DNA of 64,000 bases, taken from the NCBI GenBank assembly GCA_023213315.1, contig JAKCPI010016307.1:1-64000 (forward strand). The letters run 5' to 3'. Origin of the DNA: Euborellia annulipes. Its lineage: Eukaryota; Arthropoda; Insecta; Dermaptera; Anisolabididae. Under the pieces are notes generated by a model. The model was not told the origin of the DNA. It saw only the letters and a list, made by a program, of their open reading frames with translations, and ran no database searches. Below, one piece after another: positions 1 through 10,790 of this stretch. The number at the start of each line of letters is the position of its first letter. Position 1 is the stretch's first letter. A program made the translations under genes and the position numbers.

Positions 1-23
1 ATTAATTGATTTTTTTTATATTG

Positions 24-240
24 AAGGTTTTTTTTTCTACATTCACACCTTTTTTCCTCATTCACACTCACACACACATATTCAGACAGTCTTTTCGGCA
101 ACTTAGGCCATATAAGACTGACGATAACCGTTATTATGAATATATATTGGGGTCCAGGCCTTATTTAAGTCATTTGGTATCCAAATGCCTTAAATAAAAT
201 CATCGGATTCCGAACCCCGTGACCCTGGTGTATGCTAGGC
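24..240 (-). mobile_element. SINE-A copy, diverged
   Basis: On the minus strand this reads as a degraded tRNA-like head (about 200-240, B-box-like GGTTCGGA remnant), a body holding the short palindrome that reads as two halves of AAATGGCTTAAAT/ATTTGGTAT, the shared domain with TGCCGAAAAGAC, then a GTGTGAATG-rich, poly(A) tail (poly(T) on the + strand). Better copies lie at 7111-7390 and 58077-58351. Confidence 0.75.
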
Positions 241-295
241 ACAACGATCCATATGAATATATCTGTTTCTCTGCTTGTTCGTGTTTTTACACCCC

Positions 296-496
296 CCTTT
301 TCGGCTACTGAGGCCATTTGGGGTATGACTTTATTATATATAATATTTTTAAATTAGAAAGTATCGATGGGTACCGGGGGAAGTTCCACACGCTAATTGC
401 TCGGGGTCACCAATCCCGAGTTTTCGCCGCGCTTGCCATTGCTTAACTGCAACGATTGTGGTGACTGTTGCTCATCTCCGTTGCCAGGCCTCCCCG
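296..496 (-). mobile_element. SINE-B copy with 13-bp target duplication
   Basis: A 201-bp element flanked by direct repeats GTTTTTACACCCC at 283-295 and 497-509. On the minus strand the head begins CCGGGGAGGCCTGGCAACGG, and the 3' end has GGCCTCAGTAGCCGAAAAG, a variant of the domain found in SINE-A and SINE-E. The head is not a clear tRNA. The second well-bounded copy is at 20555-20775, so the element is a real retroposed unit. Confidence 0.85.
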
Positions 497-549
497 GTTT
501 TTACACCCCTTGATATGCGCATTACTAACTTGATTTGTTATTTTAAAGC

Positions 550-880
550 CCTATCTCACACACCAGCGTTAAAAATACTATTCTCTAAACAAAGTTTTAA
601 CAGCGACGTTAAGATATTGCTTTTATCTCAAAGTTGTCAAAATCTTAACCTTACTTTTTAGGTTAAAGTCGCCATTTTTATTGATTAAATACGGCGTTAA
701 AATATTAAAAAGCTCCCCCTAGACATGACATTAATTTTTAACACTTTTGATAATATTAACACTTTGGCGTTAAAGTTTTTGCTTAAGGAATAGCAATTTG
801 AGGCAAGGAGATGTTAAAATGAATTAACGCTGATTTCAGATGTTAAAAGTTAACGTTTTTGCTAAGAGAATAAAGCTGAA
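550..880. mobile_element. CAGGTC-family MITE, partial
   Basis: Shares blocks with the complete copy at 24663-25083: ATTCTCTAAACAAAGTTTT, ACAGCGACGTTAA, CCCCCTAGACATGACATT and several GTTAA-rich blocks. The left terminal repeat is eroded and the right end stops at GAGAATAAAGCTGA. Same subtype as 53185-53480, since both have the TGAATTAACGCTGATTTCAG block. Confidence 0.75.
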
Positions 881-2109
881 TGTATCTCCTATTTTAACTC
901 TGGAATTTATATTCTTCGAGATATTATTATTACATCCGTCAGTATTTATTTGACAACTTCCCCTGAAGAGATATTTTTATTTGATTTTATCCCAGAATTT
1001 TAGTGTCCGTCTGTTTATTCTTCTAAGCGGATTTTTCCCTGCCCCAGAACTTCACGTTCCGCCTTAGGCGGACAGCGCATAAATTGTTTAAAAAATGTTT
1101 ATCCCATTTTTTTTTAAATAAATGCATTCATTTTGATGGCGAACAAACAAGTTTAAATCAATTCTTGTTTAAATATAAATCAAAGATTAAATAAAAAAAA
1201 AAAAAAAAATGTTTCAAAGGAGTTGTTATAAAAGAGAGGTTATAAATAAATGAAATGGAAAGTATTTAACAGGTGTAGCGAGTGAGTCCCCTCAATGGGA
1301 CGAATGAATGAATGAATGGAAAGAAGGGAATAAATAAATAAATAAATAAATATCCAAGATGTGACAGAGGAAAATAAAGTCTGGGTGGTGAAGGGAGTAA
1401 AAAAAAAGCCTCCCTTTTATTTTTTTTCATTGCTAATTTAAATTTAAACATCTATATTTTGTTTGATTTTATTGCTCTTTTTTATAACGTCATTAGACTT
1501 AATTATTTATTTAAAAAATAAATAAGTCAAAAGGTAAACTTGTCAGAATTTTTTTCCCATTCCCTTATACGCCTAAAACAAGTGACCTTAAATGACCTGG
1601 TATTTGCCATTTGTAGAAATAGACTATAAGGAAATGCAAATTTTGTTTCCTTTTTGTTGTTGTTGTTGTTGTTTTGAGGTTATGGTCGAAATCATATTCT
1701 AATTCTATTTGTTTATATTCAGTTGCTTATTAACGCCAACGCGTCAGTCAGCCCGTCATTCAGTCAGCGTTTCGAAATCTCGAGGCCATCTGTTTTTAAT
1801 GACACTTGAGTAACCCGTTGCCTTTTTTTTATTAAATCATTTTCGAATCTTGAATGAATGAAAATCAGAGAGGGGGAGGCTGAGAAAGGCAAACTCTCAG
1901 ATCGAAACGCCTGTGGCGCGGCAACCAACACGACGACTCACTTGCTCTTTGAAATATGAATGAAATTTTTGAACTTTTATTCCGTTTTATTTTTAACTTA
2001 ATATTATACGCCCTCCTATTTTAAGGGAAGGGTTTTTAGAAAATAATATTTTAATAGACCTAGGTATATCTTTTGTCAGTACCAAAATATTTCAGAATCT
2101 ATAAGAGAC
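881..2109. other. Non-coding stretch with simple repeats
   Basis: No gene seen. Holds a poly(A) run (about 1192-1209), an AATG tetranucleotide run (1305-1320), an AAAT run (1331-1352) and a TTG run (1656-1672). Two moderately GC-rich unique patches, 1725-1800 and 1865-1945, are not similar to repeats elsewhere in the window and could be distal regulatory sequence, but nothing specific supports that. Confidence 0.4.
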
Positions 2110-2110
2110 A

Positions 2111-2265
2111 TTTTACTTTCTCTTGCCTATGTATAAATGTAATATATATATAGAGAGAGAAATTATTGGATTCATGTCAAAAATTCGATGTCGAGATTTT
2201 GATGGATATACACGTTTTTAAGTCCCCTGAATCAAAAAAAAGTGGTTTTCGCGGCATGGTCTGTC

Positions 2266-2329
<64 letters not shown>

Positions 2330-2770
2330 AACAAAATATCTCAAGAACAAAAGGAGCTAGGCGGTTGAAATTTTATATTTAAGTCAGGTACCCCCTGGGA
2401 CGTGACGCGAAGCTTTTGAACAAAATCGACCAAAGAGTACTAGTACTTTACTGATGTACTTTTTCAGTTTTTTTTTTTTTCGATTTTTTCAAAAGATTTT
2501 GTTTACAATTCATAAATCAATTATTTTTTTAGATGCTTTTTAAAATGTACCGTATATTTTCATTTTGCCATTGAAATCTTCTGAAGACCACTTTACTCCT
2601 GTTCTTCATAGGAAAGATAGGAATTTCTCCTATGGTTGCTATGGTAACAAAATATAAATATTTTCCCATACTTATAAATTTTACTTCTTGAATTCAAATG
2701 TACCATACTGTCGGAAACTAAATATATCTCAACATAAAAAAATCTGGTGCGACAAGTCCCACCAGATTTT
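2111..2770 (+). mobile_element. RA repeat copy with (GT)n expansion
   Basis: Nearly full-length member of the dispersed family. It begins with the 5' hairpin ACTTTCTCTTGCC...GAGAGAGAAA, then GGATTCATGTCAAAAATTCG, a GT microsatellite (2269-2328) where other copies have GTCTGTCTGTGTG, the TACTAGTACTTTACTGATG block and AATCTGGTGCGAC near the 3' end. The terminal hairpin is shortened. Confidence 0.85.
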
Positions 2771-2819
2771 ATATCTTGAATTCTAATATATCGGCTGAAA
2801 CTAAATATATCTCTTACGG

Positions 2820-3025
2820 CCCAGACAGCTTGGAATATTTCAGTAATATTGCCAATCTGCTCATATTGCACAAACATTACTGCAATATTGCAGCTCAGAC
2901 AGCAACAATACCGCAATATTCTTGCAATGTTGCAAAGAGGCGGACATAGAAATGTTGCTGCATTATTCCTATGTCAGCAAGATTTGCAATATTTCTGCAA
3001 TATATACACGATTCGCAATATTCCT
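2820..3025. repeat. Array of degenerate GCAATATTGC palindromes
   Basis: About ten variants of the palindrome GCAATATTGC (GTAATATTGCC, CTGCAATATTGCAG, CCGCAATATTC, TTGCAATATTTC, CGCAATATTCC) lie within 200 bp, with CAGACAGC at 2822 and 2896. Too irregular to be a microsatellite. It may be a MITE interior or a cluster of C/EBP-like TTGCAAT sites; no gene is evident. Confidence 0.6.
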
Positions 3026-3610
3026 AGCTGTATGGGGGTATATGTGTAAATATTTACATATGATATGCCCATGTCGTCTGATGATGAAATAAACTTAAAC
3101 CGAAACTGTCTTGTACTCGGGGGAAATTTCGTTGGTAGAGACCCTATTCCTCTCTAGAGACCATCCTTTAATCCGTATCCAGAAATAACATATTATAATT
3201 ATATTTATGTAACATATTTTGGTTCTATATAACTTTTAAAAATTCATTAGACGATAAAGGAATATATATTTAATAAATAAATACATTAATATTCAAATAA
3301 TCCTTTGAAGTGAAATTCTCATTTAAATTTTAATTAAAATCTCCAAATTTACTTTAATAAATGGACATAAATATCTTCTAATATTTCCGAATGAATAGTT
3401 TTTACGATTGGAATTTATTTTTCGGCTTGAGTTGATTGGTCCGAGTTAGAGGGGAAGGATAACGCATGCGTTAAGGCCAAAGGTCGCCAACCTAAGAATC
3501 CTAAAAGGAAATTATTCATCTGATGAAAAATATGAGATATTTTGCAATCAGATAAAAACTTGACCTTAGGCTTTGAGTTAGCCTAAGTATAAGGGGAATC
3601 TTGAATTTTT

Positions 3611-4173
3611 ACTTTCTCTTACCTCTATATATGTTAATATATAGAGAGAGAAAGTATTGGATTCATGTCAATAATTCGATGTCGAGATTTTGATGGATCT
3701 TCACGTTTCGAGGTCCCCTGAGTCTGAGCTATGAAGCTGAAATTTTATATTTAAGTTAAGCACCCCCCTGAACCGTGAAAATAAGCTTTTAATCAAAATC
3801 GGCCAAAGAGTACTAGTACTTTACTGATGTACTTTTTCAGTTTTTTTCGATTTTCTCAAAATTCGCTCCAACGATTTTGATTAAAATTCAAAAATCAATT
3901 ATTTTTTAGATGCTCTTTAAAATGTATATTCTCATTTTGCCATTGAAATCTTCTGAAGACCACTTTACTCTTGTATTTCATAGGAAAGATAGGAGATGGT
4001 AGCAAAATATAAATATTTTCCCATACTTATAAATTTTACATCTGAATTCAAATGTTCCGTACTGTCGGGAACTAAATATATGTTGACACAAAAAACCTGG
4101 TGTGACAAGCACAGAACACAACTTTCAATAAAGGTAAGAGAAAGTTGTGTGCTGTGCGCTAGTCACACCAGAT
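3611..4173 (+). mobile_element. RA repeat copy, near full-length
   Basis: Shows both diagnostic ends. The 5' hairpin ACTTTCTCTTACCTC pairs with GAGAGAGAAAGT. In the 3' hairpin CTGGTGTGACAAGCACAG...ACAACTTTC pairs with GAAAGTTGTGTGCTGTGC...GTCACACCAG. The body carries GGTCCCCTGAGTC and TACTAGTACTTTACTGATG. The short open frames at 3996-4356 lie in this repeat and its flank and are not genes. Confidence 0.9.
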
Positions 4174-5285
4174 GTTTTTTTTTTTTTGAATATGTTGTCT
4201 TCACTTTACAAGAATAATAAATCATCATTTAGATTTTTATTATTTTTTTTAACAAGTCTATTCCAACTAAAAATATTATTTATAAAATTTGATGATATAT
4301 TCTTTCTTAGTGTGAGTGGAGAAAAATATTCAAATAAAAAAGCCGCAACGCCTTAAGGGGATTATTATTATTATTTTTTTTTTTTTTGTTAATTTAAATC
4401 AATCGATATAAAGATTAATCATGTCATAATCTGGCATTTGATCATACACGCCCTGTATATAAATATATAATGTTTAATAAAGCCATTTGATATTATTTAT
4501 TATGTGATGAAATCCGCTCAATTAACATAAATTTAAAAAAGTCATCGTTGTCCGATCATTTTTCATATTCCGGGACGGAAGATGGGCGATTGATAAGGGG
4601 GGGGGGGGGAATAAACACGTGTCAGTTGGAGTAAGTACTTGCGCAATCGCTTCTCGATTGCATGATGTGATGACAAATGATCGCTATCTATAAAGGACTA
4701 AGAAGGGAAGAATGAATAAGTATGAGCATTACAAACATGCATGCCTTTGGTTGGGAAAAATATAGATTTTATTATAAAGCAGTCTCAATTGGACCATGTT
4801 ATGTATGAAAGAACCAAGCGCAATTGTGATCCAAATTGAGATAAGACCGCTATCTTGTAGGGAAAAAGAAAATCTACCCCTTTATTTAAAACCCAACACT
4901 GCACTTTTTTTTGTATAAAACAAAAAGTCATTTTTTGATTTTGTTTACAATTGTGCAAATGAAATGCCCCCTATCTCAGATTTAGGTTAAAGGCGATTGG
5001 TTCCTTCGTGCAAAACATCGTCCAATTATTTTCAAGTTTTTCACCGTCTATTCAGCTATATTTATATGAATAAGTGAAGATCGCACTATTTTTGATTATG
5101 GCCACCTATCCAGAAGGTTAAACAGTGTTTGGTCTTGCTTAACTCAAAGGCAGATACAATAGGAGTAAAGTGGATAAATACCCCCCCCTCCCCGAGAATT
5201 AAAAAAAATATTTTTCTTGGAAATTAAATTTTTTGATTTTGTAATATAAAATTTCAAAAATTAATACTTACAAATTTGATTTATG
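4174..5285. other. Non-coding AT-rich stretch
   Basis: Nothing gene-like seen. Contains short poly(T), an oligo(G) run at about 4598-4609 and an oligo(C) run near 5183. Confidence 0.4.
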
Positions 5286-5370
5286 TATAAATTCTGGTAA
5301 ACAAGCACAGACTTTAAATTATTGAAAGTAAGAGAAAATTGTGTGCTGTGCGACCAGTCACACCAAATTC
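5286..5370 (+). repeat. RA 3' terminal hairpin, solo
   Basis: Only the terminal hairpin of RA is present: AAACAAGCACAGAC, then GTAAGAGAAAATTGTGTGCTG, then AGTCACACCAAATTC. The two halves remain largely complementary. It shows that the hairpin end can exist without the rest of the element. Confidence 0.7.
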
Positions 5371-5659
5371 TCCCCCCTCCCTCCCCCCGAAATGCTCCTC
5401 TGAATCCGCCCTTGGTTTAATTTGAGCGGTTACGGTAGTTATTTCTTTCAATTTCCATCAAAACTATAAAATAAAATCTCTTGATTGTTCTTCACTTCAC
5501 TTTACAAATTGAATATTATAAATAATATTCCTCGTTCATTGCAAAAATAATAAAATTATAATTTTCGTTATTATAAACAATAATAATAATAATAATAATT
5601 ATAATTTTTAATAATAATTAAAAAAAAAAAAATACATATGAATGAAATTAGCTGCTATG

Positions 5660-5730
5660 AATTGATTGTTGTTGGCCGCCAGAGTGCCGATGACGTCACC
5701 CCTCCCGGCTCGTTGATCAATCAGTCTATA
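5660..5730 (+). promoter_or_regulatory. Candidate promoter: CRE plus TCAGT initiator
   Basis: A perfect cAMP-response element TGACGTCA at 5691-5698 is followed 30 bp later by TCAGT at 5721-5725, the arthropod-type initiator, with the probable +1 at A5723. No TATA box and no downstream promoter element are visible. The 5660-5760 patch is clearly richer in GC and CpG than its surroundings. The spacing and the splice-ready exon just downstream support a real promoter. Confidence 0.6.
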
Positions 5731-5908
5731 GAAGAACGTCGAGTTTTCAACCACGCGATTCCGGGAGTGCGAAATATATTGTGAATTTTTATTTATAAAG
5801 TGCATAATTTGTGTTTAAGTGATTGATTAATATCTCCGGGATGTGTTATGTGTTTAATAAGTGTTTGAAACTCCATATATAGATAGAGAATGGCTAGCAA
5901 TCACAACG
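5723..5908 (+). CDS. Exon 1 of an unrecognised long-intron gene (coding part 5890-5908)
   Basis: The leader runs from the putative start at 5723 to an ATG at 5890 in strong context (A at -3, G at +4). The coding part reads M-A-S-N-H-N plus one base and ends at CAACG|GTGAGT, a consensus 5' splice site, so the exon exits in phase 1. The product cannot be named from six residues; there is no signal peptide within them. The exon stands out by its GC content and freedom from repeats. The nearest later segment that enters in phase 1 and stays open through a donor is 41188-41376, and two recursive-type junctions lie between. Inference: this is the 5' end of a gene whose introns fill the rest of the window. 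A short noncoding transcript is the main alternative. Confidence 0.6.
5841..5882 (+). promoter_or_regulatory. Upstream ORF in the 5' leader
   Basis: ATG at 5841 opens a 13-codon frame (MCYVFNKCLKLHI) ending in TAG at 5880-5882, seven bases before the main ATG at 5890. A uORF this close to the start could reduce or gate translation of the main frame by reinitiation. Its own start context is GGGATGT, with G at -3. Confidence 0.4.
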
Positions 5909-6602
5909 GTGAGTTGAGCTTCTTTTTTTAATCAAATAGACAAAAAGATGGCGGCGTCTGTTTTGTTGATATTCGATTTAATTTCATTTTTAGTAATATT
6001 TGTCATTTCTCTCTGACCCTTTGATTTCTTTTATTTATTTTTTTTTTTGAATATGTGATCGATTTGCTTTGAGCACATTTATTTACAATCATGTTTCTCA
6101 CTCACACATACAAAGAGAGAGTCTTTGGCGCGCGTGCCCTCACACATACTAGTATAGACACACACACACACTCACACACAATATACATACAATATTTAAT
6201 TTCTTTTTTTTTTTCTTCCCTTTTCTCATCGTTTATTTAATTTTTTTTTTGTCTGATTGATTTGCTTCTATAAACTATTTCACACACACAGACAGACACA
6301 CGCTTCAGAGAAGTCTATAATTGTAAATTTGGCTAATCTTTACTATAGGACTCCAAGCCACCCAAAAGGGGGCGCTGATCATGAGTCCAAATGACAAACA
6401 GATCGTCTAAAAATAAAACCTGACAAACAATCTTTCTCAGAAACAAATCGAGCAAAAAATAATAATAATAAAAAAAATTATTTTCTATTTTTATATTATC
6501 GTCAAATTAATAAAAATAAAAAATAACTGAATCACATCAGCCAAGAGTTCTTCAAACAATTGTCACAAAATATTACTGGATATACTAAAAGGCATTTAGG
6601 GG
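5909..6602. other. Start of putative intron 1; CA-rich and T-rich tracts
   Basis: Follows the donor at 5909. Contains CA/ACAC tracts (6157-6190, 6283-6300) and several long T runs. No exon seen. Confidence 0.4.
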
Positions 6603-6660
6603 TGATACATTTATTTATTTATTGAAAATACATACTATCGATGGCTACCGGGGGGCGTTC
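6603..6660 (-). mobile_element. SINE-B fragment
   Basis: Keeps only the middle of SINE-B: GGCATTTAGGGGTGATAC, then CGATGGCTACCGGGGGGCG before breaking off at the foldback that begins at 6671. Confidence 0.6.
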
Positions 6661-6670
6661 CAAATAATAA

Positions 6671-6851
6671 TTAATAAGAGGGTAAAAATGAGAAATGCAG
6701 CTAAGGTTATTTCTTTATTTGGATAATTCACACAGCTGACGTGTTTGAACCATCTTCAGAGTTCAAACACGGAACCGAAACGTCAGCTGTGTGAATTAAC
6801 CAAATAAAGAAATAACCTTAGCTGCATTTCTCATTTTTACCCTCATATTAA
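6671..6851. mobile_element. Foldback element with split hammerhead-like pieces
   Basis: Near-perfect inverted repeat with arms of about 85 bp (outer part TAATAAGAGGGTAAAAATGA / TCATTTTTACCCTCATATTA). On the minus strand the left arm has CTCTGAAGATGGTTC and GTCAGCTGTGTG; on the plus strand the right arm has GGAACCGAAACGTCAGCTG. CTGAAGA and GAAACGTC are hammerhead-like core pieces, but each arm lacks part of the motif. Confidence 0.8.
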
Positions 6852-6901
6852 TATAAAGTCGCAGCTATAAATTGCTTATGCAAATAATAATTGATTTATA
6901 T

Positions 6902-6902
<1 letters not shown>

Positions 6903-6939
<37 letters not shown>

Positions 6940-7390
6940 CACACTTTTTTTCTCATTCACACTCACACTCACACACACATTCACACTGTCTTTTCGGCAG
7001 CTCAGGCCATATAAGACATTTACGATAACCGTTATTTATGAAATTATATATATTAGGGTCCAGGCATTTTTATTTAAGCCATCTGGTATCCAGATGGCTT
7101 AAATAATGTAATTTTTTTTTTTTTTTTTTTTAAACATTCACACTTATTTCTCATTCATACTCACACTTACACTCACATTCACACTGTCTTTTCGGCAGCT
7201 CAGGCCATATAAGACATTTACGATAACCGTTATTTATGAATTTATATATATTAGGGTCCAGGCATTTTTATTTAAGCCATCTGGTATCCAGATGGCTTAA
7301 ATAAAATCATCGGACTGCCTGGGGTCCGAACCCGCGACGTTTGGTATATGAGGTTAGCACGCTAACCTCTACACCACGCCCCGCGGGCAA
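6903..7390 (-). mobile_element. SINE-A tandem dimer
   Basis: Two units in the same minus orientation. The unit at 6903-7105 ends in a long T tract on the + strand and lacks the tRNA head. The unit at 7111-7390 is complete. On the minus strand its head has an A-box-like TGGTGTAGAGGTTAGCGTG and a B-box-like GGTTCGGACCC, followed by a palindrome GCCATCTGGTATCCAGATGGC and the shared GCTGCCGAAAAGAC domain. These are Pol III promoter landmarks of a tRNA-derived SINE. The dimer suggests insertion into a tail or dimer retroposition. Confidence 0.85.
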
Positions 7391-7429
7391 TATAAATTTT
7401 AATCTAAAAAGAAAAAAGATTTAAATTCT

Positions 7430-7770
7430 GTTACCATGGCAACCATTTCTCCTATCTTTCCTATGAAGAACAAGAGTTTTCGGTAATCGGAAGTTGTGTT
7501 CTGTGCTTGTCACACCAGATTTTTTGCGTCGACATGCAGTATGTCGCCTATAAGCCATCTGGTATCCAAATGGCTTAAATAAAATCATCGGACTGCCTGG
7601 GGTCCGAACCCGCGACTTTTGGTATACGAGATTAGCACGTTAACCCCTACGCCAAACCCCGAGGGCGATATAAAATTTACAAAGACAGAAAAATATTTAT
7701 ATTTTGTTACCATGGCAACCATTTCTTCTATCTTTTTTATGAAGTACAAGAGTAAAGTGGTCTTTACTTT
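7430..7770 (-). mobile_element. RA fragments interrupted by a SINE-A
   Basis: Minus-strand RA sequence (GTTACCATGGCAACCATTTC, GAACAAGAG, then TGTGCTTGTCACACCAG) is broken at about 7553-7672 by a SINE-A lacking its tail. RA sequence resumes at ATAAAATTTAC and repeats the ACCATGGCAACC block at 7710, so the locus is rearranged. Confidence 0.7.
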
Positions 7771-8285
7771 TGAGAGCAAAATGTGAATATACTGTGGTGC
7801 GACTCCCGGTGTTACCTACATTTTTCGCTTATTTAAATTAATAAATACTTGATTATATGTTTTTGAGAATATACATTTTACTTTATTTGAGTGCGTCAAT
7901 CACGCCAAATTTTTATTTTTATTTTTATTTCCAAGGTTATTAATTCGTTGTTGCTCTTCACACGTCTATTCGCTCCGCTTCTTTCTCTTATACTTCCTTC
8001 ACTTCAACCATCTGTTGGTCATTTCTCCTCTCTCTATTTAATTATTTTTAATTCCTAAGCCACTCCTTAATTTATTTAAACTTCTTTTCTATCTACTCAT
8101 TTGTTGTCTTTTTGGTATCTTCTCTTCTTCTTAAAATGACAGACAGGATTTGACCATGCATCTTCTCTCCTTAAGTGACGGCCGAAATATTTTCTATAAC
8201 TATCACGACTTCTCAAGAAAAACATTATTTTCTTATCGAATATTGTATTGATATTCTTTTAAAAATGAATTTGGCTCGCCATGCT
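7771..8285. other. Unique T-rich non-coding stretch
   Basis: Pyrimidine-rich on the + strand (CTTCTTTCTC-type runs), with no gene-like frame and no similarity seen to the other repeats. Confidence 0.35.
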
Positions 8286-8287
8286 AA

Positions 8288-8500
8288 TGTACAGTGGAGT
8301 GGACAATATTAAATCCGTACCATGCGTTTTCTACTTGTGATTATACGGTACACAACTTTCGATTACGAAATCTTATATGCTTAAAGAGGACCTTCTAGGG
8401 ATTACAGAAAAATTATTTTCGGCTCGCATTTCATATAACTTTTTGAGTTATTAATTCTTAAAGTTACGATTTCTCCCATAGGAAATGCATAGAGAAATAT
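8288..8500 (+). repeat. TA-MITE end joined to repeat G
   Basis: TACAGTGGAGTGGACAATATT and the following ATGCGTTTTCTACTTGTGAT match one end of the MITE at 22024-22230. From about 8366 the sequence matches 26325-26710 (ATATGCTTAAAG, AGGGATTACA, GAGTTATTAATT, CCATAGGAAATG). This copy of repeat G lacks both insertions that interrupt the other copy, so it serves as the empty-site reference. Confidence 0.65.
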
Positions 8501-8589
8501 TTATGTATTCACCGCATTTGTGAATTCTATGAATGTTAACCTCAAGCAGGCACCGGATTGGAATAGTGATGCTAATTTTTTTTCATAAT

Positions 8590-8690
8590 TAAGAAAAGGC
8601 GAGGATCCGCCATAGGCGAGCCCGAGCCAGCTGGCGGGGAGGGGGGGGACGAACCCCACGGAAGGCGGGCGTCGCGGCTAGCAATAAACT
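8590..8690. repeat. GC-rich palindromic patch
   Basis: Short GC-rich segment with G runs and CCGCCATAGGCGAGCCCG inside very AT-rich DNA. Its character resembles other GC-rich patches at 37150, 43890 and 58740, but I could not align it convincingly to them. Confidence 0.3.
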
Positions 8691-9487
8691 TTTTGGTACT
8701 GATAGTATATAGTTATCCTTTTAAAATTTTTTTAATACTTTATGCAATACGGAAACGCCGTGAGGAAAAATAAAAACGCGTTTTTACAATATTATCCAAT
8801 TTTAATAATTTAAAATTTATTATTAAATCATAACCTTGAATTTATAATTTCAAAAAAAAAAAAAAAAAATTATTTAGAATAAAGTTTTAATTGAATTTTA
8901 TAAGGTAAAAAAATTTTCTTATCCGTTATTATAGAAATTAATATAGTGAAGGTTAGAGTTCAAATCCTGTTTATGATTCATATATTTATTTATTTATTTT
9001 TTTATATTTATATTAAATCCGTCTTGCTTGTTTTTGCTGGCCACATCGATTTATTCTTTTCTTCAATGGTTGATTGATCTCAAATTTAATTTATTTGTTA
9101 ATATCTACTATGTAGGCTTATTTTGTGTAGGTATCGTTACTATCGTGTGTTTGTGTGTAGGCTTGTTTCATAATTCTTTCATCAGAGATTCTCTCTCTTT
9201 CTTTAAACAAGATTCGATTATCTCTTTTATTTCATATAAAACAAGTGGTTTTCAGTTGGGTGTGGAATCAAATCTCCATTTTCTCTTTCTTCTCATTCTT
9301 CCTTCATCTTTATTCTAAGATACTCGTATCTTTATCTCCACTGCTAAAAAAAGGACCATCCTTTCTTTCACTGAATTCTAATTGTGTTACGTTTTTTGAG
9401 GCTTAGTAACTTTTTATATCAAACTTCTCGATTTTTAGATAACACAGACCAACAAAACATTTTTTGGTGCCTTAAAAAGTAATTTCT

Positions 9488-10790
9488 GGGTTTATGGGTA
9501 GCGCTGATTCCGAAAATGCCATCAGTTTTTAACTTTCCAAAAACCATTCATTCTTGTAAATCTGTTAATTATTAATCAAATTATGAACAAAATACTTTTC
9601 TAACAAGTCTAGTTTGTTAAAAATCAAACTATTCAATATTTTGTGAAGCGTTAAAAATTTTTTTGCAGACTCGTCAATATTTTGTCCTTCTAACGCGAAA
9701 AGTTTAATCTACAATGAAATGTTGAATAATATTTTTGTTGTCTAATGTGAGGGATCCATGACTATTCAATATTTTACACAAAAATCTAGTTCAATATTTT
9801 TTAACAAAATTTTGAGCAACATTTTTGCCAGTCCCAGGGCTCCTTAAGAAAATTTTATGACAAAAATGGTGCTTTAATTAGAAGTTAGAGCTATTCTTGG
9901 ATATATCAATAGCTCTGAACCCTGACTTTGATAACTGTTTTGTTCATAATTTCGTTAATTATTAATAGATTTTCACCAATGAATGAATTCTGGAAAGTTA
10001 AAGAATTATTATCTTATTCTTCTTTTTAATGGCATTGCCACAGTAAGGCATTTTGCCCGCTTCACCATTAGGCCTTCAAATAAAGAATTATTATAGAATA
10101 TTGTAAATATGTTTTTTTGCATTCATGGCTGACAAAAACTTTTTTACGGGTTTTCAATGTTGAAAAAATTTCGATTTTTTTAAACTTTTATTCGTTTGAA
10201 GCACCACTAAAACTCCTCTGATTGGACTATAACTTAAAATGTCTAAGTATTTCATCTAGCTGCTTATTTTTAACGGGATAACGCATTAAAAAATCTAGAA
10301 AATTCAAAATAAGAGCCGCTTTAGAGCACATTTTTTAAAATTTAATTTTCTCTATATCTTTAAAATTAGAGCATAACCAGGCCTATTCTCTAAAAATAGA
10401 CGTTGAAATTTAAAATAAACAAATAGGTGTTAAAAAGTAATGTAAAAACAATCAGCATTAAAAAATGCTATTCAAAATCACTTTCTTGCTTCAAATAGCT
10501 ATTCTGTAAACAAAAATTTAAAGCCAAAGCGTTAACATTTAGTAAATAGTGTTAAAAATTAATGCTATGTCTAGGGGTGTCTTTAATATTTTAACGCCGT
10601 GTTTAAAATAAAAATGGCGTCCTTAACCTAAAAAGTAAGGTTAGAGAATAGCATTTTTTTAACGCTGATTGTTTTTACAAAACTTTTTAACACCCATTTG
10701 TTTATTTTAAATTTTAACGTCTGTTTTTAGAGAATATACCTGAACTGGTGGTATTTTGGAATCAGCGCTATCCATATATCCAGGAATAGC
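9488..10790. repeat. Long-range inverted repeat enclosing a MITE
   Basis: GGGTAGCGCTGATTCC near 9498 is mirrored by GGAATCAGCGCTATCC near 10756. An inner pair is also visible: TTAACTTTCC...TTAATTATTAATCAAA (9530-9590) against GTTAATTATTAATAGA...GGAAAGTTAA (9953-10001). CAATATTTTG recurs about six times between 9630 and 9810. The CAGGTC MITE (10378-10742) sits inside the right side. No coding frame is seen. Confidence 0.55.
10378..10742. mobile_element. CAGGTC-family MITE, complete
   Basis: Terminal inverted repeats begin CAGGCCTATTCTCTAAAAAT and end TTAGAGAATATACCTG, and extend about 90 bp inward (GTTAAAAAGTAATGTAAAAA against TTTTTAACACCCATTTG). AAC directly flanks both ends, consistent with a 3-bp target duplication. 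No transposase frame. Confidence 0.85.

Noticed and set aside
2593..2916. 107-codon minus-strand frame
   Set aside because: Lies across the end of an RA copy and the GCAATATT array; similar frames recur in other RA copies at equivalent places.
7296..7390. Possible tRNA gene on the minus strand
   Set aside because: A and B boxes are present but the acceptor stem does not pair and the sequence continues into a SINE body with tail.
9028..9318. 96-codon hydrophobic frame resembling a membrane protein
   Set aside because: Product of T-rich sequence (F/L/I/S codons); no family, promoter or splice context.
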